Below are positions 6,943 to 16,163 of a DNA stretch of 49,362 nt, in pieces. The notes under the pieces were generated by a model. That model was given only the letters and a program-made list of their open reading frames with translations, was not told the origin of the DNA and ran no database searches. A program made the position numbers and the translations under genes. Location: contig JAJPXZ010000023.1 of assembly GCA_021205245.1 (NCBI GenBank), positions 42,924 through 92,285 on the forward strand, read 5' to 3'. Source of the DNA: Planctomycetaceae bacterium. GTDB lineage: Bacteria; Planctomycetota; SZUA-567. The stretch's first letter is position 1. Each line of letters opens with the position of its first letter.

Positions 6943-8379
6943 ATGTTACGCGCACCTGAACTTGCTGCAACACCCTATGACCCGTCTCTGGAAGCGGTGA
7001 TAAAGCCGACGACGCTGCCTGAACAAGGGCCGGCTGAGGGCTTGGACGATGAGGCGGAGTTGGATATGACCCTGGTTAAGCATGCTGTGACCGGATTGCA
7101 CCAGGAAGAGGAACGGCAATTTCGCTCCTATGAGGAGTACGATGGGCCGAGGATTGCCGAAATTGTCCAGGACCATGCTCTTTTCCTGAAGAACCAGCGA
7201 GCGATCTGTACGCAGTCCCTGAAGACTAACCGGCGAAAGGGCATGTTTGACATTATGACGGGGGCGTATTTCAGCCAATCAATGAACCGGGCGCGGCACC
7301 TGCAGCGTCAGAAGACGCGAGCGTTCCATGTGCAGACAGTCGAGGCGCAAAACGAGGAATTCCTGAATCGCGCTCTCCTTCCGCAAAATGCTTGTGATGA
7401 CCAGACGCAAACCGCATACCGGAATATGATCCTGCTCAATCTGGAAAACCTCTATGCCGATGCGCCGGAGACGGAACGCCGCGAAGCGCTCGACAAGGCT
7501 GCCGAGGTTATATACCGAAAGATTATCGAAAAACGGCTCGAAATTGCCCCCGCGTCGGTTCAGCCACTCCTAATAGCGCCGGCGGTACGCCGTGTCCTGG
7601 GTGATGCGGCTGTCCGCGAGTACCGAAAACGCGCGGCCGACATCGAACGGGATGAAAAGTTGCGCCGGGAAGCGACGGATCTGGTGGATAGGGAGGTGTC
7701 GCCGCAGGAAGCGAAGAGTTGGGCGAAACGGAGACGCCCCGAAGACAGAGCGGCGTTGCTCAGCTATTACGAGACCCTGCGTTATAACCATCACCGGAAG
7801 CGCTGTTTTACCCGTATTCTCAATATCGATGCTGTCTGGCGTGAGCTGGTGGCCAATGATTGCAACCCCGATTCAATTCCGGCCTGGGTCAAAAACACCG
7901 AACCAAAGATGTATAGCGCCGTTATGGATGCCTTAGCGGTACGGGAAAAGAACGGCGGGCTGCCGATAGAGCCGAATTACCAGACCTTGCTGGAATTCAC
8001 CGCCACCTACGAACCCCACACCGCGTGCGAAAAGCTGGCGGACGAGGACGCCCTGTACAGCTTTATCGGGAAATTGGGCGGTCCCGACGCACCGGCGTTC
8101 CAGCTTTGTTTGCGTATGCTATTAGGTAAAGGCACGGATGCGGATAAGGCCTGGCTACGGGATATCGGCCTCGCGGAGCGCGAATACCAGAATCGCATTC
8201 CGGAGGATGATGGCACGCCGGAGGGACTACAGGCCTTCCTGAGCCGATTTGACACCGCCAGACGGATACGACTCACCCGGACCGGCCACGAAGAACTGGA
8301 CGAGGTCGAAGTGCGGGAGATTGTGGCCGCACTCGATCGCGGCTGGGTGGTGGAAGAGCGTCTGGAAAAGAATAATTAA
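6943..8379 (+). CDS. Unrecognised 479-residue helical protein
   Basis: I do not recognise a family. The start at 6943 has AAAGGA six bases upstream; upstream in-frame ATGs at 6928 and 6937 and a GTG at 6901 lack a site. There is no signal peptide, membrane segment or obvious catalytic motif. The protein has a flexible Pro/Glu-rich N-terminus of about 50 residues, followed by long charged helices rich in Arg, Glu and Ala; an aromatic/basic patch YNHHRKRCF lies in the middle. This architecture resembles helical internal or tail proteins of podoviruses, but that is an impression only and no other phage gene is near. It sits alone between terminators and the ABC exporter genes. Confidence 0.6.
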   Translation: MLRAPELAATPYDPSLEAVIKPTTLPEQGPAEGLDDEAELDMTLVKHAVTGLHQEEERQFRSYEEYDGPRIAEIVQDHALFLKNQRAICTQSLKTNRRKGMFDIMTGAYFSQSMNRARHLQRQKTRAFHVQTVEAQNEEFLNRALLPQNACDDQTQTAYRNMILLNLENLYADAPETERREALDKAAEVIYRKIIEKRLEIAPASVQPLLIAPAVRRVLGDAAVREYRKRAADIERDEKLRREATDLVDREVSPQEAKSWAKRRRPEDRAALLSYYETLRYNHHRKRCFTRILNIDAVWRELVANDCNPDSIPAWVKNTEPKMYSAVMDALAVREKNGGLPIEPNYQTLLEFTATYEPHTACEKLADEDALYSFIGKLGGPDAPAFQLCLRMLLGKGTDADKAWLRDIGLAEREYQNRIPEDDGTPEGLQAFLSRFDTARRIRLTRTGHEELDEVEVREIVAALDRGWVVEERLEKNN

Positions 8380-8394
8380 CAATATTAGTCAATA

Positions 8395-8461
8395 TTATAA
8401 TCCACTTATTACGGATATGTGTTAATAATGAACTGGAAGATGTGGTCTAGTTTTATTATAA
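8395..8461 (+). promoter_or_regulatory. Candidate promoter region of the ABC exporter
   Basis: This AT-rich spacer has two TATAAT hexamers (8395-8400 and 8456-8461). Each sits in the repeated word TATTATAATCC, and CAATATTA is repeated just before the first. No good -35 hexamer accompanies either, so only the -10 elements are visible. Confidence 0.35.
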
Positions 8462-8503
8462 TCCCCGGAATGGTATGTGGTTTTGGACTCCGGGGGAAGG
8501 TCG

Positions 8504-10318
8504 ATGCTGTATAAGCTTCTAAAGCCAATACGTGAATATAAACGCAATGCGATTATAGGACCGTTCTTTGTCGCGCTCGAGGTGGTAATGGATGTCATTA
8601 TCCCCTACCTCATGGCGAAGATTATCGATATCGGTATCGCCCGGTCCGACACCCGGGCGATATGGATAATCGGCATCGGGCTATTTATCTCCGCTGTCCT
8701 GTCGCTAGTGTTCGGCATAATCTCCGGCCGCAACGCCGCTGTCGCCTCCTCCGGCCTCGCGAAAAACCTGCGGCAGGACATGTATCGGAATATTCAAACC
8801 TTCTCGTTCGGCAATATCGATAAGTATTCCGCTCCCAGCCTGATCACCCGCCTCACAACCGATGTCGCCAATGTCCAGAACGCGTTCCAGATGCTGCTCC
8901 GTATTCTGGTACGGGCACCGCTCATGCTCGTCTTTTCCCTGCTGATGGCGTTCAAGGTCAATGCCGACCTGTCCCTTGTTTTCCTGGCTACAGCGCCGGT
9001 CCTGGCTGTCGGCCTGTTCTTTATCGTCCATCATATCGAGCCAATATTCCAAAAGGTGCTGCGTACCTACGACCGCCTGAATACAGTGGTGCGGGAAAAC
9101 CTCCGTGGCATTCGGGTGGTGAAAGCGTATGTCAGGGAGGACTTCGAGACGGACAAGTTTAAAACAGTGTCCAACTCCATTTACCTCGACTATAGCCGTG
9201 CCGAAAAACTGCTGGCCATCAACCAGCCGCTGATGCAGTTCTGCCTCTATACCTGCATGCTGCTGCTCTCCTGGATTGGGGCGCACCTCATCGTTTCCAA
9301 TTCCATGTCCACCGGCCAACTGATGGGACTTATCACCTACGCCATGCAAATTCTCAACAGCCTGATGATGCTGTCGATGGTGTTGATGATGGTGACGATG
9401 TCCCGCGCTTCGGCAGAACGCATTGTGGAAATCCTCGACGAAAAAGCGCAAATCCACAATCCGGACAACCCGATCACCACAGTCAAGGATGGCTCGGTGC
9501 GGTTTGTCAATGTCGATTTCGGCTACGGCGGTTCGGAACGGGCGATGGCCTTACAGGGCGTCAACCTGGATATTGAGGCCGGCAAGGTGATCGGCGTCAT
9601 CGGCGGGACCGGCAGCGGCAAAAGTACCCTGGTCAGCCTTATCCCGAGGCTCTATGACGTGACCCGGGGCGAGGTGCGGGTCGGCGGCGTCGACGTGCGG
9701 GCGTATGACCTGAAGACGCTTCGGGATGCGGTTGCGATGGTGTTGCAGAAAAACGTGCTGTTCTCCGGTACGGTCAGGAGCAATTTGCTCTGGGGCAATG
9801 AAAACGCGACAGACGACGAGATCCGCGAAGCATGCCGCCTTGCCCAAGCCGATTCCTTTATTGAAGCGATGCAGCAGGGCTATGACGCGCCGGTGGAGCA
9901 GGGCGGGTCCAACTTCAGCGGCGGGCAGCGCCAGCGGTTGACCATTGCCAGGGCCTTATTGAAAAAGCCGAAAGTCCTCATCCTTGACGACTCCACCAGC
10001 GCTCTTGATTCGAAGACGGACGAGGCGGTACGGGATGGCCTCCGCACCAAGCTGCCCGGCGTGACCCAGTTCATTATCGCCCAACGCATATCCCAAGTGA
10101 TGCACGCCGACGCGATACTTGTTTTGGACTGCGGCAAGGTTGACGGCTATGGCTCCCACGATCAATTGGTGGAAGAGAACACCATCTACCGCGAAATGTT
10201 CCGGTCGCAAATGCGTATCGGCGACGATACCACCATGGAAGACGCCAAGGGCGAAGCGGAAAAGTCGGGGACGGGGACAAGCGTTCGGCAAGAGGCGCTG
10301 GCCGACGCTGCCCACTAA
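8504..10318 (+). CDS. ABC exporter half-transporter with degenerate catalytic site
   Basis: Type IV ABC exporter subunit of 604 residues. An N-terminal six-helix membrane domain is followed by a nucleotide-binding domain with Walker A GGTGSGKST (about residue 367), signature FSGGQRQR (about 470) and Walker B ILDDSTSALD (about 490). The residue after the Walker B aspartate is Asp instead of the catalytic Glu, as in the degenerate subunit of heterodimeric exporters such as TM287/288. The start at 8504 follows GGGGGAAGG. The partner gene starts 30 bp downstream and has an intact site. Substrates of such pairs are usually drugs or lipids; nothing here narrows that down. Confidence 0.9.
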   Translation: MLYKLLKPIREYKRNAIIGPFFVALEVVMDVIIPYLMAKIIDIGIARSDTRAIWIIGIGLFISAVLSLVFGIISGRNAAVASSGLAKNLRQDMYRNIQTFSFGNIDKYSAPSLITRLTTDVANVQNAFQMLLRILVRAPLMLVFSLLMAFKVNADLSLVFLATAPVLAVGLFFIVHHIEPIFQKVLRTYDRLNTVVRENLRGIRVVKAYVREDFETDKFKTVSNSIYLDYSRAEKLLAINQPLMQFCLYTCMLLLSWIGAHLIVSNSMSTGQLMGLITYAMQILNSLMMLSMVLMMVTMSRASAERIVEILDEKAQIHNPDNPITTVKDGSVRFVNVDFGYGGSERAMALQGVNLDIEAGKVIGVIGGTGSGKSTLVSLIPRLYDVTRGEVRVGGVDVRAYDLKTLRDAVAMVLQKNVLFSGTVRSNLLWGNENATDDEIREACRLAQADSFIEAMQQGYDAPVEQGGSNFSGGQRQRLTIARALLKKPKVLILDDSTSALDSKTDEAVRDGLRTKLPGVTQFIIAQRISQVMHADAILVLDCGKVDGYGSHDQLVEENTIYREMFRSQMRIGDDTTMEDAKGEAEKSGTGTSVRQEALADAAH

Positions 10319-10348
10319 GGCTTTACTACCCAAAGGGGAAATTTCGAC

Positions 10349-12256
10349 ATGGCTGATGCTCTACAGGGACCGCGTGAACCGGCACCGGCGGCCGTGAAGG
10401 CGGTATCGCCGTGGAAAACACTGCGGCGGCTCCTGGTCTACCTGATCAAAAACCATCCGGTTCGGCTGGTTTTGGTGATGGTCTGCATTCTCGTGTCGGC
10501 CTTGGCCGGCGTGGCCGGGTCGCTGTTCATCGGCACGCTTATCGACAAATATATCACACCGCTGTTGGGACACCCGAACCCGAGTTTTACGCCGCTTCTG
10601 CACGCGGTCGGCATAATGGCGGTTATTTACTATATCGGCGTGCTGGCGTCGTTTGCCCAGGCGCGGATGATGATTGTTATTTCGCAGGATACCCAGCGGG
10701 ATATCCGAGACGATATGTTCTCCCACATGCAGACGCTGCCGATCAAATTTTTCGACACCCACAGCTACGGCGATTTGATGTCACGCTATACCAACGACAC
10801 CGATACGCTCCGGCAAATGCTGTCGCAGTCGATTCCGCAGATGCTGTTGTCGGTTATCACCATCGTCGTTGTGTTCTTCGCCATGCTGCATGTGTCGACA
10901 TGGCTGACCGGGTTGGTGATTGTGGTGGTGGCTATAGCTCTTCTTGCGTCGCGGCGCATAAGCTCCAAGAGTTCGGTCTATTTTAAACAGCAACAAGCCA
11001 CCCTGGGCGAAGCGAACGGCTATATCGAGGAGATGATAAACGGCCAGAAGGTGGTGAAGGTATTCTCGCGCGAGCCGCAGACCCTTGACCGTTTTGCCGA
11101 TTTGAACAACCGGCTTTTCGACTCCTCCTCCAACGCCAACAAGTATGCCAACATCCTTATGCCCGTAATGATCAACATGGGGAATATCCAATTCGTCCTC
11201 GTTGCGGTGGTCGGCGGGCTTATCGCCGTATCGGGGAGCTCCCATCTGACCCTGGGGGCCATCGCCTCGTTCCTGCAACTGAGCCGATCCTTCTCAATGC
11301 CGATCAACCAGGTGTCGCAGCAGGTGAACTCGGTTATCCAGGCGCTGGCCGGGGCGGAGCGGATCTTTACTCTGCTCGATGCCGAACCGGAGGGGGATAC
11401 CGGTTATGTCACCCTGGTCAAGGCGCGGCGCATCGGCGAAGAGTTGGCGGAGACGAACGAACGGACCGGCCTGTGGGCGTGGAAACATCCGCACAGCGCC
11501 GGCGGCGTCACCTATACCGAACTGACCGGCGACGTGCGCTTCGAGGAGGTTGACTTCGGCTATGCGCCGGGAAAACTGGTCCTGCACGATATTACCCTCT
11601 ATGCGACAACAGGCGAAAAGGTGGCGTTTGTCGGCAGTACCGGCGCGGGCAAAACCACGCTGACCAATCTTATCAACCGCTTTTATGACATCGAAGACGG
11701 CAAGATTCGCTACGACGGCATCAATATCACGAAGATCCGCAAGGCGGATTTGCGTCGATCGCTCGGTATGGTGCTGCAGGACACAAACCTCTTTACCGGC
11801 ACCATACGGGAAAATATCCGCTACGGCAGGCCCGAAGCCACCGACGAGGAAATCCTGGCAGCCGCCCGGATGACCAACGCGGATAATTTTATCAAGATGC
11901 TGCCGGACGGCTATGACACGGTGCTCTCGAATGACGGGTCGGAACTAAGCCAGGGCCAGCGGCAGCTTATTGCCATCGCCCGCGCCGCAGTTGCTGATCC
12001 GCCGGTGATGATTCTCGACGAAGCCACCAGCTCCATCGACACCCGCACCGAGGCGATTGTGCAAAAGGGCATGGACTCCCTTATGAAAGGGAGGACGGTG
12101 TTTGTCATTGCCCACCGCCTCAGCACCGTGCGGAACAGCGACGTCATCATGGTTATGGAACATGGACGCATTATTGAACGCGGACCGCACGACTACCTGA
12201 TGAGTCTCCACGGTACCTACTACCAACTGTACACCGGCGCGTTTGAACTCCAGTAA
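10349..12256 (+). CDS. ABC exporter half-transporter with canonical ATPase site
   Basis: Second half-transporter, 635 residues, pairing with the preceding gene. It has a six-helix membrane domain and an ATPase domain with Walker A GSTGAGKTT (about residue 429), signature LSQGQRQL (about 532) and Walker B MILDEATSSID with the catalytic Glu present. An insertion of about 40 residues lies before the ATPase domain, around LVKARRIGEELAETNERTG, as in the longer subunit of several heterodimeric exporters. AGGGGA lies upstream of the ATG. The two genes form an operon with no visible dedicated regulator, outer-membrane or adaptor gene. Confidence 0.92.
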   Translation: MADALQGPREPAPAAVKAVSPWKTLRRLLVYLIKNHPVRLVLVMVCILVSALAGVAGSLFIGTLIDKYITPLLGHPNPSFTPLLHAVGIMAVIYYIGVLASFAQARMMIVISQDTQRDIRDDMFSHMQTLPIKFFDTHSYGDLMSRYTNDTDTLRQMLSQSIPQMLLSVITIVVVFFAMLHVSTWLTGLVIVVVAIALLASRRISSKSSVYFKQQQATLGEANGYIEEMINGQKVVKVFSREPQTLDRFADLNNRLFDSSSNANKYANILMPVMINMGNIQFVLVAVVGGLIAVSGSSHLTLGAIASFLQLSRSFSMPINQVSQQVNSVIQALAGAERIFTLLDAEPEGDTGYVTLVKARRIGEELAETNERTGLWAWKHPHSAGGVTYTELTGDVRFEEVDFGYAPGKLVLHDITLYATTGEKVAFVGSTGAGKTTLTNLINRFYDIEDGKIRYDGINITKIRKADLRRSLGMVLQDTNLFTGTIRENIRYGRPEATDEEILAAARMTNADNFIKMLPDGYDTVLSNDGSELSQGQRQLIAIARAAVADPPVMILDEATSSIDTRTEAIVQKGMDSLMKGRTVFVIAHRLSTVRNSDVIMVMEHGRIIERGPHDYLMSLHGTYYQLYTGAFELQ

Positions 12257-12497
12257 CCGGTATGGATATCAATGTGGCTGCCACCCTCCGCGGAGTCCCG
12301 GAACTCCTTATTTCCTTGCATACCTGTGGTGTGCCGGTAAGATAAATGGTGCACAAAGGGGTATCCAGGCCGCAATTTCGTCCCACAACCCGCACGGCGG
12401 CACGCCGAATGGGTGCCGAGCTTATGGCGTTGTCGGGATCTGCCGGACGCGATGCTTTACGCGAACGGTTCCATCACAAATGTAAGGGACTACAGCC

Positions 12498-13652
12498 ATG
12501 CGATTCCGCACCGTCCACGCCCAATGCCAAACCGGAGACGCGGCGAAAAACGCCCGCGCCGCAGTCCGTAACATTCGTAACGGACTGAGCGGCTTTTCGC
12601 CGAAATTCATCGTCTTCTTTGCCGCCACCGATTACGATCCCCATGTCCTCGCCGTCGAAATGCACGACGCTTTCCCCGACGCCATGACCATTGGCTGCAC
12701 CACCGCCGGCGAAGGGGTGGATGGATTGATCCTGAATGCCTCTGTCGTGGCTATGGCGTATTCGGCCGACGTGTTCGATTACTGCCAAACGGCGCTGGTG
12801 CTTGGCGACGGGCAAAAGCCCGAGGGTCGGGACCAGTTTACCGACGTAGCCGATGCGGTTGCCCACCTTGCCCGGGGAACCGGCATGGAACCGATGCAAC
12901 TTGATTACCGCAGCTTTGTCGGGTTTATGCTGGGTGACGCCATCACCCCCTTTACCGAAGCAATCGTGAAAAAGGTGGCCGACATGACCGACGCCATCTT
13001 TGTCGGCGGCTTTGCCGGGGACGATTACAAATTTACCGGCGAAAAATACATTATCTACGGCAGGAAGGCGTACCGCTCGGCAATGCTCCTGTGCCTGTGG
13101 AAGCCGAAAGACGGGTTTTCGCTCCTCAAGACCCAGGCGGTCGACCTTACCGACACCTCCATGATCATCACCAAGGCGGATGAAGAGAAGAGCATTATTT
13201 GGGAGCTGGACAACCAGCCGGCGGCGAAGATGTATGCGCAGGCCATCAATACGCCGCAGGAGACGATGGGCATTCTCGACTTTGACGAAAACCCGCCCGC
13301 GCTGACAGTGGATGGCGAACCGTTTGTCCAGGCGGTACTCCAGCAGGTGGATGGTGTCGGTCTGAAAATGTACACACCGGCGGTGCAGGGGACACGCTTG
13401 ACACTGACCCGCGCCGGCGACGTGTTTGCCGTGACCCGGGAGACATTGACCGACAAGCTGCGTGAAATCGGCGGAGCCTCCGCCATCCTCCACGTCAATT
13501 GTGCCTCCCGGCATACATCGCTCAAAAACCAGGGGACGCTCCAGGACTTTGGCCAGTTGTTCGGGGCGGTTCCGAGCGTGTCGTTTTTCTCATACGGGGA
13601 GATCTACGTTGGGATTGTTACCCTGACGTCGACGATGATCCTGTTCAAGTAA
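12498..13652 (+). CDS. FIST domain protein
   Basis: A 384-residue protein with FIST_N and FIST_C domains, predicted small-ligand sensory modules. It opens MRFRTVHAQCQTGDAAKNAR. It has FFAATDYDP and the FIST_N core IGCTTAGEG, then GGFAGDDYKF in the middle and the FIST_C ending VSFFSYGEIYVG. No kinase, GGDEF or HAMP domain is fused, and no transmembrane segment is seen, so it is a soluble stand-alone sensor. The start has AAGGGA upstream. No signalling partner is adjacent; a lipid-related glycosyltransferase follows. Confidence 0.85.
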   Translation: MRFRTVHAQCQTGDAAKNARAAVRNIRNGLSGFSPKFIVFFAATDYDPHVLAVEMHDAFPDAMTIGCTTAGEGVDGLILNASVVAMAYSADVFDYCQTALVLGDGQKPEGRDQFTDVADAVAHLARGTGMEPMQLDYRSFVGFMLGDAITPFTEAIVKKVADMTDAIFVGGFAGDDYKFTGEKYIIYGRKAYRSAMLLCLWKPKDGFSLLKTQAVDLTDTSMIITKADEEKSIIWELDNQPAAKMYAQAINTPQETMGILDFDENPPALTVDGEPFVQAVLQQVDGVGLKMYTPAVQGTRLTLTRAGDVFAVTRETLTDKLREIGGASAILHVNCASRHTSLKNQGTLQDFGQLFGAVPSVSFFSYGEIYVGIVTLTSTMILFK

Positions 13653-13701
13653 ACGAAGTACAGCCACCCGCGCCGAGTAGCGCGTTGTTTTGGAAAGCCG
13701 T

Positions 13702-14724
13702 ATGTTCGAAAATATGCGCTGGGACGGCTGGGAGCTTTTCGGTTTGGTGGGGGAGGGGCTTTTCTTCGCACGGCTCGTAGCCCAATGGGCAGCGTCGGAG
13801 AAATGCAAAAAGCCGGTCATTCCCGCAGTGTACTGGTACATGTCTTTGGCAGGCGCGGTCATCCTCGTTCTCTATGCCCTGCACATCGGCTCGTTCCCGG
13901 TCTTGCTGCCGCAGGTGGTCGGCCTCGTCTTCTACACGCGGGGACTGCAGTTGGAATTCATCTCAAGAAATAACGACAAGCGGCGCGCGGCGCTGGGGCT
14001 TGACCGCTCCGATTATCCGTGGCCCGACATGTCTGTCGTGGTGCCTGTCCATAATGAAGAAAAAACCCTGGCCGGGACGCTCGAGCCGCTTGTGCGGCAG
14101 GATTACCCAGGCAAGGTGCAAATCATCGCCGCCCTCAACGGCTGCAGCGATGGTTCCCGTCGCGTTGCCGAAAGTGTGGCCGGCGTGATTGTGGCGGAGA
14201 GCGAACGGTCCGGTATGTCGTATGGCAAGAACTTTGGGTCGTCCCAAGCGAACGGATCGCTTCTCGTCTTTGTCGACGCCGACACGATTCTTCCCGATGG
14301 CGCGTTGCGGCTCCTTGCCGAAAGCGTAGCTGGTAAAGAACGGTTTATTGGAACTGTCGCCGGCGCGCCGGACAAAGGCGGGCTGGTGGTGCGGAGCTGC
14401 TTTGCCATAGCGAATCGGGCGACAAAACGGCGGCATGCCCACGCGCCCGGCGGCGTCATGGTGATGGATAGGGGTATCTTCGACGCGGTGGGCGGGTTTG
14501 ACGAACACATCCCGCAGGGAACCTCAACCGACATGATCTGGCGTGGCGTGGCTGCCGGAGCGGAGTACGTGTTTGTCGATTCGTTCAAGGCGGTGACGTC
14601 AATTCGCCGATTCGAAAAAACCGGCATCATCGGACAGATGCTGTCGTGGCGGAGCAATCACAAACACCTTACCGCCGGTCGCCGCGATGCTGTGGCCGGC
14701 CGGGAATACGAGGACGTGCGATGA
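13702..14724 (+). CDS. LAB_N membrane domain fused to family 2 glycosyltransferase
   Basis: A 340-residue fusion. Residues about 1-95 match the lipid A disaccharide synthase N-terminal domain (LAB_N): WELFGLVGEGLFFARLVAQW, then ASEKCKKPVIPAVYWYMSL and two or three membrane helices. Residues about 110-330 are a GT2 glycosyltransferase with SVVVPVHNEEKTL, a VDAD metal motif (FVDADTILP) and GGFDEHIPQG. LAB_N normally occurs alone or before lpxB. The fusion suggests a membrane-bound transferase acting on a lipid-linked or outer-membrane sugar. I chose the ATG at 13702, with GGAAAG upstream. Its stop overlaps the next start (ATGA). Confidence 0.8.
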   Translation: MFENMRWDGWELFGLVGEGLFFARLVAQWAASEKCKKPVIPAVYWYMSLAGAVILVLYALHIGSFPVLLPQVVGLVFYTRGLQLEFISRNNDKRRAALGLDRSDYPWPDMSVVVPVHNEEKTLAGTLEPLVRQDYPGKVQIIAALNGCSDGSRRVAESVAGVIVAESERSGMSYGKNFGSSQANGSLLVFVDADTILPDGALRLLAESVAGKERFIGTVAGAPDKGGLVVRSCFAIANRATKRRHAHAPGGVMVMDRGIFDAVGGFDEHIPQGTSTDMIWRGVAAGAEYVFVDSFKAVTSIRRFEKTGIIGQMLSWRSNHKHLTAGRRDAVAGREYEDVR

Positions 14725-15086
14725 CACTCCGCTTCTATGATATCGACCTGAGCGTGTGCCGTTTGCGTGATGGCGGCGGCATCGACGTTTCGTCCGAATT
14801 CTTTTTTCTCGCCCGGACGCCGGACGAAGTATCGCTGGTCTGCCTGAGCGACGATGTACCGTTTGATGCGGAAAAAGTAGAATCCGGCTGGGGCATGTTC
14901 CGGGTCGAGGGGGAATTGGATTTCGGCCTGGTCGGTATCCTGTCGCGCCTCACCGCCATATTGGCGGAAAACGGGATAAGCGTTTTTGCGGTGTCGACGT
15001 TCAATACCGACTACGTCCTGGTCAAGAAACCGCAGCTCGAACTGGCGCGGTCGTCATTGATCGCCGCCGGGTATGAGGTGGTGTAA
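14721..15086 (+). CDS. ACT domain protein
   Basis: A 121-residue protein with one or two ACT-like folds of the small CASTOR/ACT_7 type. The C-terminal half has GLVGILSRLTAILAENGISVFAVSTFNTDYVLV, the ACT helix-strand pattern for amino-acid binding. The start ATG overlaps the stop of the LAB_N-GT2 gene (ATGA), so the two are translationally coupled. Stand-alone ACT proteins of this type sense amino acids; the ligand and any link to the glycosyltransferase are unknown. Confidence 0.78.
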   Translation: MTLRFYDIDLSVCRLRDGGGIDVSSEFFFLARTPDEVSLVCLSDDVPFDAEKVESGWGMFRVEGELDFGLVGILSRLTAILAENGISVFAVSTFNTDYVLVKKPQLELARSSLIAAGYEVV

Positions 15087-15148
15087 CATCGTTGTGGTAA
15101 TATAAGATTCCGACAATTCCCGCTCCGCTTTTTCCCTGCCATTCATCC

Positions 15149-15577
15149 TCATCGATTGGAACACAATGACGGTATGTCGCCGCCGCGGGCGCTCCATGTC
15201 GCGAACCGGTAATTTACCCAATCCTGCAACGTTTCGGCCGGGATGGAAGACGGGCTGCCCGGGTCTGGGTAGCCGGCGAGGATGAACCTTGGATAGGGAG
15301 CACATTCGATAACGTCAGGTTCAATATCTCGAAGGATGCGCCGCATTGTCCGCACCTCGTCGATGACGCGAAGCGGGTTCCGCGACTTGCGGCTCAACGG
15401 TATGGCATGGACGGCGATGTTTTTTGATCGTATGATCTCGAGGTGGCGCTCGTCGTCGATGGTAAGGACGGCGTGGACGCGGCCACACCCGGCCGCCTTG
15501 GCCGCCAACGGAAGATGGTGGGCGACAAAGGCGCTGCTGGACGCGCAGACAAAAGCGATGCTCGGTTCCACATGCAT
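15149..15577 (-). pseudogene. Remnant of a family 4 glycosyltransferase (N-terminal fragment)
   Basis: The 142-codon frame begins like the N-terminal Rossmann half of a GT4 enzyme: IAFVCASSSAFVAHHLPLA, then IIRSKNIAVHAIPLSRKSRNPL, and RRILRDIEPDVIECAPYPRF. After about residue 100 similarity to any glycosyltransferase stops and the frame ends about 240 residues short of a full enzyme. The missing part includes the nucleotide-sugar-binding C-terminal domain. The remaining 40 residues read like out-of-frame or unrelated sequence. It runs opposite to its neighbours and diverges from the RbsD gene. Confidence 0.55.
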
Positions 15578-15652
15578 ACCGTAATCCCCAAGGTCGACAC
15601 GACCTATTCTGTGATGGAATGCCAGTTTTACCACCTTTTTGAGGAGAACTCC

Positions 15653-16072
15653 ATGCTGAAGACCGATATCATCCACCCGGCGCTGTTGCAGGCCCTCGCC
15701 GAAGCGGGTCATGGGGCGCGCATCCTTATCGGCGACGCCAACTATCCGGTGACGGTGAAATCAAATCCGTTGGCGCGGCAGGTGTTTTTGAACTTTGTTC
15801 CCGGCCTGATCGGCGGCGTGGATATCGTCACCGCATTGGCTGGTGCCGTGCCTATCGAATCGGCCATGTATATGGCTCCGCCCGACGGGACCATGCCGGA
15901 TATCGTCGGCGAATACCAGAAAATCATCGGCGCGGGGATTCCGTTTGAACAACGCGACCGCTTCGGCTTCTACGACGAGGCCCTCTCCGACGATACCGCC
16001 GTGGTCATCGCTTCGGGCGAACAGCGGGTGTATGCCAATTTGCTGCTGATCGTCGGAGTGCGGACGGATTGA
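15653..16072 (+). CDS. RbsD/FucU family sugar mutarotase
   Basis: A 139-residue protein of the RbsD/FucU family, which interconverts anomers of ribose or fucose. It shows LAEAGHGARILIGDANYPV, the family's active-site histidine region, and the closing strand VIASGEQRVYANLLLIVG. GAGGAG precedes the ATG at 15653. The length fits FucU or RbsD equally, and I cannot tell which sugar. It converges with a sugar-binding protein gene across a shared terminator, consistent with both handling a pentose or deoxyhexose. Confidence 0.85.
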   Translation: MLKTDIIHPALLQALAEAGHGARILIGDANYPVTVKSNPLARQVFLNFVPGLIGGVDIVTALAGAVPIESAMYMAPPDGTMPDIVGEYQKIIGAGIPFEQRDRFGFYDEALSDDTAVVIASGEQRVYANLLLIVGVRTD

Positions 16073-16100
16073 GTGGGTGTGGAATAAATTTCCCGTGCAG

Positions 16101-16136
16101 TAAAAAATACCCCGCCGGATAGCGGGGTATTTTCTT
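16101..16136. terminator. Bidirectional terminator between RbsD-like and sugar-binding protein genes
   Basis: ATACCCCGC (16107-16115) pairs perfectly with GCGGGGTAT (16122-16130). An A-run lies before and a T-rich run after, so it can stop transcription from both converging genes. Confidence 0.85.
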
Positions 16137-16163
16137 TTATGAATCGGTAAGGAACGGGTGATC

